Positions 15,407-23,392 of a DNA stretch of 64,000 nucleotides are shown here, piece by piece (the first letter of the stretch is position 1; every line of letters begins with the position of its first letter). The notes below the pieces were generated by a model. That model ran no database searches. It was not told the origin of the DNA and was given only the letters and a program-made list of their open reading frames with translations. The DNA is from MFD01275-c22 sp963705885 (GTDB taxonomy: Bacteria > Actinomycetota > Actinomycetes > JACCUZ01), in assembly GCA_963705885.1 (NCBI GenBank), contig OY970120.1, positions 2,542,001-2,606,000 on the forward strand, given 5' to 3'. The position numbers were made by a program, and so were the translations under genes.

Positions 15407-17071
15407 GTGAAGCAGCTCGGCGACATCCTGCTGGAAGGCGGGCTCGTCAGCTCCGGTCAGCTCGAGGCTGCGTACGAGGAGCAGGAGCGTGTCGGCCGCG
15501 CCCTCGGCCGGGTCCTGATCGAGCAGGGTGTCCTCACCGAGTCCCAGCTGGTCTCCGCCCTCGCCACCCAGATCGGCCTGCGGTTCGTCGACCTGTCGGA
15601 GTTCGCCGTCGACGGGTCCGCCGTCGGCAGGGTGCCCGGGCCGGTGTGCCGCCGCCACTCGGCCATCCCGATCGGCTTCGAGGACGGCCGGCTGCTGGTC
15701 GCCATGGCAGACCCTGCCAACGTGTTCGCGGTCGACGACATCCGCTCGCTGACCGGCATGGACGTCAAGCCCGTCGTCGCCACGCGCGGGGACGTAGCCG
15801 CCGCCATCGACCGCTACTACCGGGCCGACTCCGACCTCGACGACCTCACCAGCGCCCTCGACGCGCAGGACGAGGAGGACGACCTCTCCAAGGTCAAGGA
15901 GATCGTCGAGGACGCCCCGATCGTCAAGTACGTCAACCTGCTCATCACCCAGGCGATCCAGGACCGCGCCTCCGACATCCACCTCGAGCCCACCGAGAGC
16001 GACCTGCGGGTGCGCTTCCGCATCGACGGCGTCCTGCACGAGATCATGCGCTCGCCCAAGGCGATCCAGTCCGGCGTCATCAGCCGGCTGAAGATCATGG
16101 CTGACATCAACATCGCCGAGCGGCGCATCCCCCAGGACGGACGCCTGTCGGTCAACGCCCACGGCAAGAAGGTCGACCTGCGCGTCGCGACCCTGCCGAC
16201 CGTGTGGGGCGAGAAGGTCGTCATGCGCATCCTGGACAACTCGACGGCGATGCTCGACCTGTCCGACCTCGGCTTCACCGCGGACAACTACGAGCGCTAC
16301 TCGCGCAGCTTCACCAAGCCCTACGGGATGATCCTGGTGACCGGCCCCACCGGGTCCGGTAAGTCGACGACGCTCTACGCGACCCTGAACATCGTCAGCA
16401 AGCCCGAGGTCAACGTCATCACGGTCGAGGACCCGGTGGAGTACCGGCTGCCCGGCATCAACCAGGTGCAGACCAACAACAAGGCCGGCCTCACCTTCGC
16501 CTCGGCGCTGCGGTCGATCCTGCGTTCGGACCCCGACATCGTGCTCATCGGTGAGATCCGCGACCACGAGACGGGCCAGATCGCCGTCGAGGCGGCGCTC
16601 ACCGGTCACCTCGTGCTCTCGACCCTGCACACCAACGACGCGCCGTCGGCCATCACGCGTCTCACCGAGATGGGCATCGAGCCGTTCCTCGTCGGCTCGG
16701 CCCTCGATGCGGTCCTGGCCCAGCGCCTGGCCCGGCGGCTGTGCAAGAAGTGCAAGGAGGCCTACACCCCGACGCCCGAGTTCCTCGTGGCCTCGAACTT
16801 CCCGTGGCAGGACGGTGAGGACCTGCCGGAGCTGTTCCGGCCGGTGGGCTGCTCGGTGTGCGCCAAGACCGGCTACAAGGGCCGTCTGGCGCTGCACGAG
16901 GTGATGCTGATCACCGAGGAGGTCGAGCGCCTCGCGGTCGAGCGCGCTTCCGCGACGGTGATCGAGCAGGTGGCCAAGGCCGACGGCATGCAGACCCTGC
17001 GCCAGGACGGCATGAGGAAGGTCCTCGCCGGCACGACCTCGCTGGACGAGATCCTGCGCGTCGTGGTCTGA
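15407..17071 (+). CDS. pilB: Type IV pilus assembly ATPase PilB with N-terminal MshEN domain
   Basis: Cytoplasmic hexameric ATPase that powers pilus extension; 554 residues. An MshEN domain occupies about 1-140, with two tandem 24-residue motifs: LGDILLEGGLVSSGQLEAAY and LGRVLIEQGVLTESQLVSAL. MshEN domains are established high-affinity c-di-GMP receptors, although here the first Arg of each motif is Q or A. The motor core has Walker A GPTGSGKSTTLY (about 312), Asp box VITVEDPVEYRLPG, Walker B RSDPDIVLIGEIRDHETG (about 371) and the zinc tetracysteine LCKKC...CSVC (about 445-487). The GTG at 15407 follows GGGAGGGAC and gives the family N-terminus. It is the first core pilus gene, next to the GTPase operon. 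Confidence 0.96.
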   Translation: MKQLGDILLEGGLVSSGQLEAAYEEQERVGRALGRVLIEQGVLTESQLVSALATQIGLRFVDLSEFAVDGSAVGRVPGPVCRRHSAIPIGFEDGRLLVAMADPANVFAVDDIRSLTGMDVKPVVATRGDVAAAIDRYYRADSDLDDLTSALDAQDEEDDLSKVKEIVEDAPIVKYVNLLITQAIQDRASDIHLEPTESDLRVRFRIDGVLHEIMRSPKAIQSGVISRLKIMADINIAERRIPQDGRLSVNAHGKKVDLRVATLPTVWGEKVVMRILDNSTAMLDLSDLGFTADNYERYSRSFTKPYGMILVTGPTGSGKSTTLYATLNIVSKPEVNVITVEDPVEYRLPGINQVQTNNKAGLTFASALRSILRSDPDIVLIGEIRDHETGQIAVEAALTGHLVLSTLHTNDAPSAITRLTEMGIEPFLVGSALDAVLAQRLARRLCKKCKEAYTPTPEFLVASNFPWQDGEDLPELFRPVGCSVCAKTGYKGRLALHEVMLITEEVERLAVERASATVIEQVAKADGMQTLRQDGMRKVLAGTTSLDEILRVVV

Positions 17072-17110
17072 CCTCCGGCGCCGCCGGCCAAAGGTTTACC
17101 AAGGTGGTCT

Positions 17111-17128
17111 GCTCCGCTCAAGCGGAGC
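17111..17128 (+). promoter_or_regulatory. Perfect inverted repeat after pilB, overlapping the pilT promoter
   Basis: GCTCCGCT and AGCGGAGC face each other around CA, an 8-bp perfect palindrome 40 bases after the pilB stop. It contains the TCAA of the pilT promoter. There is no T-run, so it may be an operator for that promoter or a weak terminator for pilB. Confidence 0.45.
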
Positions 17129-17145
17129 CTCGTACGCGCCGATCT
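17118..17145 (+). promoter_or_regulatory. WhiG/FliA-like promoter of pilT
   Basis: TCAA (17118-17121, inside CCGCTCAAGC) and GCCGATCT (17138-17145) are 16 bases apart, the same geometry as the other elements of the island. The pilT GTG lies 60 bases downstream and is preceded by GAGAGGGG. Confidence 0.7.
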
Positions 17146-17205
17146 GACGCCAGACAGGTGTCCCGTGGTTCGCGTGGGCATTGTTCGCCGAGAGGGGTCA
17201 GCACA

Positions 17206-18762
17206 GTGGAGACGTCCGGATTCAAGCCGGTCCCGGAGGAGCCGGGCGGCTTCTCGCCGATGCCCGTCCCCACGCCCGACGCCGAGGCGCCCGCGGCCGA
17301 GGGGTGGACGTACTCCGACGCCCTCGACGCGCCCGCCGAGGCTCCCCGTGCCCAGGAGAGCAGCCTGCCCGACCCGCTGGGCGGCTTCGGCCTCGAGCCT
17401 GCGGCCCCGTCACCGGCACCGGCCCACGGCTACATCGCCGCCGACGTCCTGCCGGGGGAGTACGCGCCGGCGCACCGCGCCGAGCCCGCCCCGGCGCCGT
17501 CGACGGAGCAGGACAGCCCTGCCGCCTACGTCCCCGAGCAGGTCGCCCCCGCGACCGCCCCGCTCGCCGCCGCGACGGCCTTCACCGGCGAGGTCGTCTC
17601 GCTGGACGCGACCGAGGACTCGGTGCAGGTGGCCGACTCCGAGGCGGAGGAGAGCGCCTACTCGCGCTCCTCCACCGAGACCAGCGTCGACGAGGACGAC
17701 ATCAACCTCAACGACCTGCTGATCATGGTGCTCGACCGTGGCGCCTCCGACCTGCACCTCACGTCGGGCGCCCGGCCGGCCCTGCGGCTCAACGGCGAGC
17801 TCGTGCAGGTCGACGGCCAGCCGATCCTCACGCCTCCCGTCATCCAGCGCGTGATGTACGCCGCGCTGACCCAGCGGCAGCGGGAGAAGTTCGAGGAGAA
17901 CCTCGAGCTCGACTTCGCCTACAGCGTGCCCGGCCGGGCCCGGTTCCGCGTGAACATGTACCGCCAGCGCGACGCGCTGGGTGCGGCCTTCCGCATCATC
18001 CCGTTCGAGATCAAGAAGCTCGAGGACCTCGGCGTCCCGCCCTCGGTCGCCAACTTCGCCTCGCTGCCGCGTGGGTTCGTCCTCGTCACCGGTCCGACCG
18101 GATCGGGCAAGTCGACGACGCTGGCGTCGCTGATCGACCTGGCGAACCGGACCCGCAGCGAGCACATCATGACCGTCGAGGACCCGATCGAGTTCCTCCA
18201 CCGGCACCAGAAGTGCATCATCAACCAGCGGGAGGTGGGGGAGGACACCTGGTCGTTCCAGAACGCGCTCAAGCACGTGCTGCGCCAGGACCCCGACATC
18301 ATCCTCGTCGGTGAGATGCGCGACCTCGAGACGATCTCGGTGGCCCTGACCGCGGCCGAGACCGGCCACCTGGTGTTCGCCACGCTGCACACGCAGGACG
18401 CCGCGCAGACCATCGACCGCGTCATCGACGTGTTCCCCCCGCACCAGCAGCAGCAGGTGCGCGTCCAGCTGGCAGGCTCGCTGCAGGGCGTCGTGTGCCA
18501 GACCCTCGCCAAGACCCGGGACGGCCGCGGCCGCGCCGTGGCGACCGAGGTGCTCGTGGCGACGCCGGCGATCCGCAACCTGATCCGCGAGGGCAAGACC
18601 CACCAGATCTACTCGGCGATGCAGGCCGGGGCGAAGCACGGCATGCACACCATGGACCAGCACATCGCGGACCTGGTGATGAAGGGCAAGATCACTTACG
18701 AGGTCGGCCTCGAGAAGTGCCACCACGTCGAGGACTTCAACCGGCTCACCGGCCGAGGCTGA
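17206..18762 (+). CDS. pilT: Type IV pilus twitching motility ATPase PilT with long Pro/Ala-rich N-terminal extension
   Basis: Retraction motor ATPase, 518 residues against about 350 in classical PilT. The first about 160 residues are Pro, Ala and acidic-rich with no fold visible. The PilT core starts at INLNDLLIMVLDRGASDLHL (about 165) and has Walker A GPTGSGKSTTLA (about 296), Asp box TVEDPIEFLH, Walker B DPDIILVGEMRDLETI (about 362), His box ATLHTQDAAQTIDRV and the PilT signature AIRNLIREGK (about 455). The GTG at 17206 has the ribosome site GAGAGGGG. The presence of a retraction ATPase argues for dynamic pili (twitching or DNA uptake). It has its own predicted promoter. Confidence 0.94.
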   Translation: METSGFKPVPEEPGGFSPMPVPTPDAEAPAAEGWTYSDALDAPAEAPRAQESSLPDPLGGFGLEPAAPSPAPAHGYIAADVLPGEYAPAHRAEPAPAPSTEQDSPAAYVPEQVAPATAPLAAATAFTGEVVSLDATEDSVQVADSEAEESAYSRSSTETSVDEDDINLNDLLIMVLDRGASDLHLTSGARPALRLNGELVQVDGQPILTPPVIQRVMYAALTQRQREKFEENLELDFAYSVPGRARFRVNMYRQRDALGAAFRIIPFEIKKLEDLGVPPSVANFASLPRGFVLVTGPTGSGKSTTLASLIDLANRTRSEHIMTVEDPIEFLHRHQKCIINQREVGEDTWSFQNALKHVLRQDPDIILVGEMRDLETISVALTAAETGHLVFATLHTQDAAQTIDRVIDVFPPHQQQQVRVQLAGSLQGVVCQTLAKTRDGRGRAVATEVLVATPAIRNLIREGKTHQIYSAMQAGAKHGMHTMDQHIADLVMKGKITYEVGLEKCHHVEDFNRLTGRG

Positions 18763-18773
18763 GAGGCAGCGCC

Positions 18774-20000
18774 ATGGCAGCGACACTCACGTACGACTAC
18801 TCGGTCCGGGACCGCACGGGGAAGATCGTCTCGGGCAAGCTCGAGGCGGAGTCCCAGGCGGTGGTGGCCACCAAGCTCAAGCAGATGGGCTACGCGCCGG
18901 TCAGCATCAGCGAGCACAAGGCCGGCATGGGCCGCGAGCTGTCCATCCCCGGCATGGGCAAGAAGGTCAAGCTCAAGGACCTGGCGATCATGACGCGGCA
19001 GTTCGCGGTGATGATCAACAGCGGCCTGTCGCTGCTGCGCGCGCTGACGATCCTCGCGGAGCAGAGCGAGAACAAGGAGCTCGCCCGGGTCCTCTCGGAG
19101 GTGCGCAACGACGTCGAGGTGGGCACGGCCCTCTCGTCGGCGATGGCCAAGCACCCGAGGGTCTTCCCGCCGCTGATGGTCAACATGACCAAGGCGGGTG
19201 AGGTCGGCGGCTTCCTGGACTCGGTGCTGCTCCAGGTCGCCGAGAACTACGAGGCCGAGGTCAAGCTGCGCGGCAAGGTGAAGTCCGCGATGACCTACCC
19301 GGTCGTGGTCTTCTGCATCGCCATCCTGGCCGTGGTCGGCATGCTGCTGTTCATCGTGCCGGTGTTCGCCTCGATGTTCACCGACCTCGGCGGCGAGCTG
19401 CCGGCGCCCACCAAGGTGCTGGTCTTCCTCAGCGACGCCATGAAGTACATGGCGCCGATCGGTCTCGTCGGGACCATCGCGTTCTTCTCCACCTGGGGGA
19501 AGGTCAAGAACAAGGACGCCGTGCGCAACGTCGTCGACCCGCTCAAGCTGAAGCTGCCCATCTTCGGGATGCTCACCCAGAAGATCGCGCTGAGCCGCTT
19601 CGCCCGCAACCTCGGCACGATGATGCGCTCCGGCGTCCCGATCCTGCAGTCGCTGGAGATCGTGTCCTCGACGACGGGCAACGTGGTCCTCGAGCGCGCC
19701 ATCAAGGACGTCCAGGAGTCCGTCCGCAGCGGCGAGTCGCTGGCCCAGCCCCTCACCAACCACAGCGTGTTCCCGCCCATGGTGGTGCAGATGATGGCGG
19801 TGGGCGAGGACACCGGTGCCCTCGACGACATGCTGCACAAGATCTCCGACTTCTACGACCAGGAGGTCGAGTCGACGACCGAGGCGCTGACGTCCCTCAT
19901 CGAGCCGCTGATGATCGCCGTGCTGGGCGGCATCATCGGGTCGATGATCATCGCGCTGTACATGCCGATCTTCTCGGTGTTCAACCTCATCACCGAGTAG
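18774..20000 (+). CDS. pilC: Type IV pilus inner-membrane platform protein PilC
   Basis: Polytopic membrane protein of 408 residues that couples the motor ATPases to pilin assembly. It has two T2SSF domains (LKDLAIMTRQFAVMINSGLS and the repeat KIALSRFARNLGTMMRSGVP). Hydrophobic segments are at about 173-200, 225-243 and 370-400 (MIAVLGGIIGSMIIALYMPI). The ATG at 18774 follows GAGAGGCAGC 12 bases after pilT, so it is co-transcribed with pilT. The C-terminal PIFSVFNLI is typical of the family. Confidence 0.96.
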   Translation: MAATLTYDYSVRDRTGKIVSGKLEAESQAVVATKLKQMGYAPVSISEHKAGMGRELSIPGMGKKVKLKDLAIMTRQFAVMINSGLSLLRALTILAEQSENKELARVLSEVRNDVEVGTALSSAMAKHPRVFPPLMVNMTKAGEVGGFLDSVLLQVAENYEAEVKLRGKVKSAMTYPVVVFCIAILAVVGMLLFIVPVFASMFTDLGGELPAPTKVLVFLSDAMKYMAPIGLVGTIAFFSTWGKVKNKDAVRNVVDPLKLKLPIFGMLTQKIALSRFARNLGTMMRSGVPILQSLEIVSSTTGNVVLERAIKDVQESVRSGESLAQPLTNHSVFPPMVVQMMAVGEDTGALDDMLHKISDFYDQEVESTTEALTSLIEPLMIAVLGGIIGSMIIALYMPIFSVFNLITE

Positions 20001-20103
20001 GTCGTCTCCACCCCGACGCCCGGGGGCCGGCCCGAGCAGGGGCGGCCCCCGGTGGCATGTCTAGCCCCTTCGGGTGGTGGCGAAAATCGAGGCCCGATGG
20101 CGC

Positions 20104-20131
20104 TCAAGCCGCCCCACCCGATCACCGAAAC
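20104..20131 (+). promoter_or_regulatory. WhiG/FliA-like promoter of the first pilin gene
   Basis: TCAA (20104-20107, inside GCGCTCAAGC) and ACCGAAAC (20124-20131) are 16 bases apart. Transcription would begin near 20138, about 15 bases before the predicted c-di-GMP aptamer. That placement supports both calls. The region 20001-20103 before it shows no gene; it holds only a GC-rich stretch after pilC. Confidence 0.7.
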
Positions 20132-20152
20132 CAACAGAGTCATCGAGCCACA

Positions 20153-20230
20153 CCGGCCAGAAACGGCACACCCGTCGGGAGACGGGGTCGCAAAGCCAGG
20201 GAACCGCCCGACAGAGACGGCGGTCGGCCC
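20153..20230 (+). promoter_or_regulatory. Cyclic-di-GMP-I (GEMM) riboswitch aptamer
   Basis: The core features of the class I c-di-GMP aptamer are present in order. GGCACACC (20165-20172) matches the consensus GGCAAACC with one change. A hairpin CCCGTC-GGGA-GACGGG with a GNRA loop follows (20170-20185), then GTCGCAAAGCCA (20187-20198), the most conserved block, and a second hairpin ACCGCC...GGCGGT (20203-20224). A short closing stem CGGCC/GGTCG joins 20154-20158 to 20222-20226. Between the aptamer and the pilin ATG lies a nested hairpin (GCCGG...CCGGC, 20241-20274). GTCCT-GAA-AGGAC (20294-20306) overlaps the ribosome site AAGGACGGAG, suggesting translational output. Whether ligand turns the gene on or off cannot be read. 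Confidence 0.85.
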
Positions 20231-20316
20231 AGCTGCCTCGGCCGGCACCCGCGAGGGTGTCGCGAGGGACCGGCGGCGTGGCTCTCGGGAACGGTCCTGA
20301 AAGGACGGAGCATCAC

Positions 20317-20760
20317 ATGCTCGCTCGCATCCGCAAGTCGGCGGAGGAGAAGGACCAGGGCTTCACCCTGATCGAGCTCCTGGTCGTCATGATCATCATC
20401 GGCATCCTCGCCGCCATCGCCATCCCGGTGTTCCTGAACCAGCGCAAGAAGGCCCAGGACTCCGCGGCGAAGGCCGACGTCTCCACCATCGGCAAGGAGA
20501 TCGCCACCTACTACGTCGACGGCACCGGCGTGCCGGTCGTGTCCGCTGCGGCGAATCGCTGGGTGCTCACGCCCCCGGCGGGCGCTGCTGTCGACCTGGG
20601 CAAGGCCAGCAACAACGTCGTGCTGTCCGGCCAGAACATCGTCAACGGCAGCAACTGGTGCGTCTCGGTGACGAACGCCCAGGGTGACAAGGCCGTGACC
20701 GGCTACCGGTACTCGGCGTCCGGTGGCCTCGAAGAGGTCTCCGTCGCAGGCGCCTGCTGA
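20317..20760 (+). CDS. pilA: Type IV pilin (major pilin candidate 1)
   Basis: Prepilin of 147 residues with a 15-residue leader ending in Gly. Cleavage in KDQG/FTLIELLVVM leaves a mature N-terminal Phe and the conserved Glu at mature position 5. The hydrophobic assembly helix runs to about residue 40 (GILAAIAIPVFLNQ), then a small globular domain with two Cys (NWCVSV and the terminal AGAC) that probably form a disulfide. It has its own promoter, riboswitch and a strong hairpin after the stop, so it is probably expressed separately and highly. PilD encoded downstream should process it. Confidence 0.95.
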   Translation: MLARIRKSAEEKDQGFTLIELLVVMIIIGILAAIAIPVFLNQRKKAQDSAAKADVSTIGKEIATYYVDGTGVPVVSAAANRWVLTPPAGAAVDLGKASNNVVLSGQNIVNGSNWCVSVTNAQGDKAVTGYRYSASGGLEEVSVAGAC

Positions 20761-20780
20761 TCTAGGCACTCTGCTCCGAC

Positions 20781-20810
20781 GTGGGCGGCCCCTCTCGGGG
20801 GGCCGCCCAC
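20781..20810 (+). terminator. Strong hairpin after the first pilin gene
   Basis: GTGGGCGGCCCC (20781-20792) and GGGGCCGCCCAC (20799-20810) form a perfect 12-bp stem with a 6-base loop, 20 bases after the pilin stop. No T-run follows, as is common in high-GC actinobacteria. It separates pilin 1 from the second pilin promoter at 20853. Confidence 0.75.
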
Positions 20811-20852
20811 ATCGCTGTCACGAGACCACCCGTTCGGTCCACGAGCCCGTGC

Positions 20853-20880
20853 TCAAGCCGGCCCGTGGTCGCACCGATGT
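20853..20880 (+). promoter_or_regulatory. WhiG/FliA-like promoter of the second pilin and minor-pilin operon
   Basis: TCAA (20853-20856, inside TGCTCAAGC) and ACCGATGT (20873-20880) are 16 bases apart. The ATG of the second pilin is 50 bases downstream. No GEMM-like core (GCAAAGCC) is present in this leader, unlike the leader of the first pilin. Confidence 0.7.
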
Positions 20881-20930
20881 CATCCAGTACGACAACCCGT
20901 CCGCCAGGACCGAAGCGGAGAACCAGCGCC

Positions 20931-21353
20931 ATGCGAGATCGCACGAGGGACGACGGCTTCACGCTCATCGAGCTCCTCGTCGTCATGATCGTGATCGGCC
21001 TGCTCGCCGCGATCGCGGTACCGATCTTCCTCAGCCAGCGCGAGAAGGCTCACGACGCGTCGACGAAGTCCGACGTGAGCAACCTCGCGAAGGAGATCGC
21101 GACCTACTTCGTCGATGGGACGGGCACGCTCACCCTGGACTTCGCGAGCGTCCCGGGGAGTGTGGTTCTTGCCGACGGGCTGGGCTTCTCCACGACGGTG
21201 AACCTGACCAACGGCACGGCGCGGCCTGCCTCCGGGATGTCCACGAACCTGAACAACCAGAGCGGCTGGTGCGTGTCCCTCACGGACCCCGACGGGCAGA
21301 TCGAGGACTTCAAGTACACCGCTGCCGACGGCCTGGGTACCGGGACATGCTGA
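20931..21353 (+). CDS. Type IV pilin (second major-type pilin)
   Basis: Prepilin of 140 residues with a short leader: TRDDG/FTLIELLVVMIVIG, so cleavage follows Gly9 and Glu is at mature position 5. It is a paralogue of the first pilin: the assembly helix, ATYFVDGTGT/ATYYVDGTGV and the WCVSL...GTC disulfide pair align. It heads an operon with the minor pilins, so it could be a minor or alternative subunit rather than the main fibre protein. Its stop overlaps the next gene by 7 bases. Confidence 0.93.
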   Translation: MRDRTRDDGFTLIELLVVMIVIGLLAAIAVPIFLSQREKAHDASTKSDVSNLAKEIATYFVDGTGTLTLDFASVPGSVVLADGLGFSTTVNLTNGTARPASGMSTNLNNQSGWCVSLTDPDGQIEDFKYTAADGLGTGTC

Positions 21354-22696
21354 CCGCGCTGGCTCGCCGATGCACGGCAGCCCGACGGGCCGCCGAAGGG
21401 GACGAGGGCGTGACCCTCATCGAGGTGGTCATCGCGCTGACGGTGCTCGCAGTCCTCGCGATCGCGGTCAACATCACCCTGCTGGACGGGCTGGCCGTGT
21501 CCAAGGCCGGCCGGCAGCGGGTCGCCGCCGCCAACCTCGCGTCCCGCGAGATCGAGATCGCGCGCAACCAGTTCCGCTCCTCGGACGCGGGCGCGCTGGC
21601 GCTCGCGGCGTCGGGCACCAAGACGAACCCGAACCCGCTCAGCGGCTCGACCGTCGAGGTCGACGGGGTTCCCTACACGGTCCAGCGCAGCGTGCAGTGG
21701 CTGCCGACCGGGAACGGGCAGAGCCCGTGCGACGGCGGCTCGCTCGTGAACCACCCCAGCCTCCGGGTGGACGTCGCGATCAGCTGGCCGAACATGCGCA
21801 CCGCCAAGGCGGTGACCAGCACCACGCTCCTGACCCCGCCCAAGGGCCTGCTCGGCAGCACCACGCTGTCCTACGTCGCCGTCAAGGTGCTCAACGCGGC
21901 CGGCCAGCCGGCCCAGTCGGTCCAGGTGAACGCCACCGGGCCGGGCGGGGCGTTCACCCAGTCCACCGACTCGGCGGGCTGCGCGGTGTTCCAGGTGGGC
22001 ACGCCGGGCAGCTACGCGATCGTCACGGACATGGCCGGGTGGGTCGACCAGACCAGCACCCAGCGGGGCGAGAAGAGCGTGGTCGCCCTGTCGGGCCAGC
22101 TCGCCCGCATCCAGACCACCTACGACCGGGCCACCTCGCTCGACATCTCGTTGAGCACGGACGCCGGCTACCCGCTGCCCGCCGCACTGCCGTCGGTCAA
22201 CCACGAGAAGCTCAACGCTGCGCTCTCCCGGGTGCGGGTGACCACGCCGAGCGCGGGCCTGGTGACCCGCGTCGACGGCCTCTGGCCGAGCAAGGACGGC
22301 TACTCGACCTGGTCCGGCGCGTGTGCCGACTCCGACCCGGCGGGCCCGCCCACGAGCGGGAGTCGGGCGGCGCCGGTCGTGGCGCCACCCGGCGGTGTCG
22401 GCGCGGTCACCGCACGGCTCGCCCCGCTGGACATCACCGTCGAGCAGCTGGACTCCTCCTTGGTGCGCATCCCCGCACCGGGAGCTGTCGTCACCGCGAC
22501 CAGCCAGAACTGCTCGGGGAACCCCGAGCGCACGGTGTCCCTCGGGTCGGCCGACGGCGCGGGACGGCTCAAGGCGTCGCTGCCCTTCGGCAGCTGGGTC
22601 CTCACAGCGACCTACTCCGGCGACTCGGGCGACAGCGACCCCTTCGCGCCCTCGACGTCGGGACCGACCGCGGTCACCGTGACGGTGGTGGACTGA
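21347..22696 (+). CDS. PilV-like minor pilin with large Ig/CarboxypepD-like C-terminal region
   Basis: 449 residues. The prepilin motif GDEG/VTLIEVVIALTVLAVL lies at about 18-36, with Val at mature +1 and Glu at +5. After the pilin helix and an early beta domain comes a long extracellular part. One segment (about 170-235: YVAVKVLNAAGQPAQSVQV, then TDSAGCAVFQVGTPGSYAI) looks like a CarboxypepD_reg/transthyretin-like beta sandwich, a fold common in surface adhesins. A second similar segment may lie near 360-449 (GAVVTATS, GRLKASLPFGSWVLTATYSG). Such a pilin would sit at the tip and contact surfaces. It overlaps its neighbours on both sides. Confidence 0.85.
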   Translation: MLTALARRCTAARRAAEGDEGVTLIEVVIALTVLAVLAIAVNITLLDGLAVSKAGRQRVAAANLASREIEIARNQFRSSDAGALALAASGTKTNPNPLSGSTVEVDGVPYTVQRSVQWLPTGNGQSPCDGGSLVNHPSLRVDVAISWPNMRTAKAVTSTTLLTPPKGLLGSTTLSYVAVKVLNAAGQPAQSVQVNATGPGGAFTQSTDSAGCAVFQVGTPGSYAIVTDMAGWVDQTSTQRGEKSVVALSGQLARIQTTYDRATSLDISLSTDAGYPLPAALPSVNHEKLNAALSRVRVTTPSAGLVTRVDGLWPSKDGYSTWSGACADSDPAGPPTSGSRAAPVVAPPGGVGAVTARLAPLDITVEQLDSSLVRIPAPGAVVTATSQNCSGNPERTVSLGSADGAGRLKASLPFGSWVLTATYSGDSGDSDPFAPSTSGPTAVTVTVVD

Positions 22697-23391
22697 TGAG
22701 GCGCCTGCGTCGGACGCCGCGCGGTGACGCCGGCCTGTCCCTCACCGAGCTCCTGGTCACGATGATGATCATGGGGATCCTGGTCGCCGCGACGGCCGCG
22801 CTGTACATCAGCAGCCTCAAGACGTCGACCGGCACCAAGTCGCGGCTCGAGGAGATCAGCGACGGACGCATCGCCTTCTCGGCGATGAGCCGCTCGCTGC
22901 GCACCGCGATCCTCCCGAGCCAGCTCTACGACGCCTCGTCGTCGGAGACCGCGGCCTTCATCGAGGCCGGGCCCCTGTCCATGCGGTTCTACGCCAACCT
23001 GGACAACCCCAACAACGTCATCGGGCCGAGCAGGGTGACCTACACCGTCACAGCCGCCCGCGAGCTCATCGAGACCAAGCAGCTGCCCAACCAGCCGGTG
23101 GTCAACAACAAGTACATCTACTGCGACCCGACCGTGGTCGGCTGCTCGGTCCAGCGCAAGGTGCTCGCGCGCGGCGTCGACCCCACCGAGACGATCTTCC
23201 GGTACTACGACGACCTCGGCACCCAGCTGAGCAGCTCGGTGCTCACGCAGGACGAGATGGAGAACATCGACTCGCTCGACCTCTCGCTGACCGTCCGTCA
23301 GCCGGGCAGCGGGGGCGATGGCAGCACCTACGTCTCCCGCGTGGCGCTCCCGAACCATGACGCGGTCATCCGCTCCGAGGAAGGACCCTGA
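22696..23391 (+). CDS. PilW-like minor pilin
   Basis: 231 residues. The prepilin motif RGDAG/LSLTELLVTMMIMG gives Leu at mature +1 and Glu at +5. After the assembly helix (to about 40) the domain resembles PilW/PilJ minor pilins, with ISDGRIAFSAMSRSLRTAI, a Cys pair (YCDPTVVGC) and RYYDDLGTQL. The ATG overlaps the previous stop (TGATG), and the next gene begins two bases after its stop. Minor pilins of this kind prime pilus assembly together with PilV and PilX types. Confidence 0.87.
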   Translation: MRRLRRTPRGDAGLSLTELLVTMMIMGILVAATAALYISSLKTSTGTKSRLEEISDGRIAFSAMSRSLRTAILPSQLYDASSSETAAFIEAGPLSMRFYANLDNPNNVIGPSRVTYTVTAARELIETKQLPNQPVVNNKYIYCDPTVVGCSVQRKVLARGVDPTETIFRYYDDLGTQLSSSVLTQDEMENIDSLDLSLTVRQPGSGGDGSTYVSRVALPNHDAVIRSEEGP

Positions 23392-23392
23392 C

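Noticed and set aside
20760..20775. Shared 13-mer CTAGGCACTCTGC after pilin 1 and before efp (34131)
   Set aside because: A 13-base match is expected by chance in 64 kb of biased composition. The flanks do not align.
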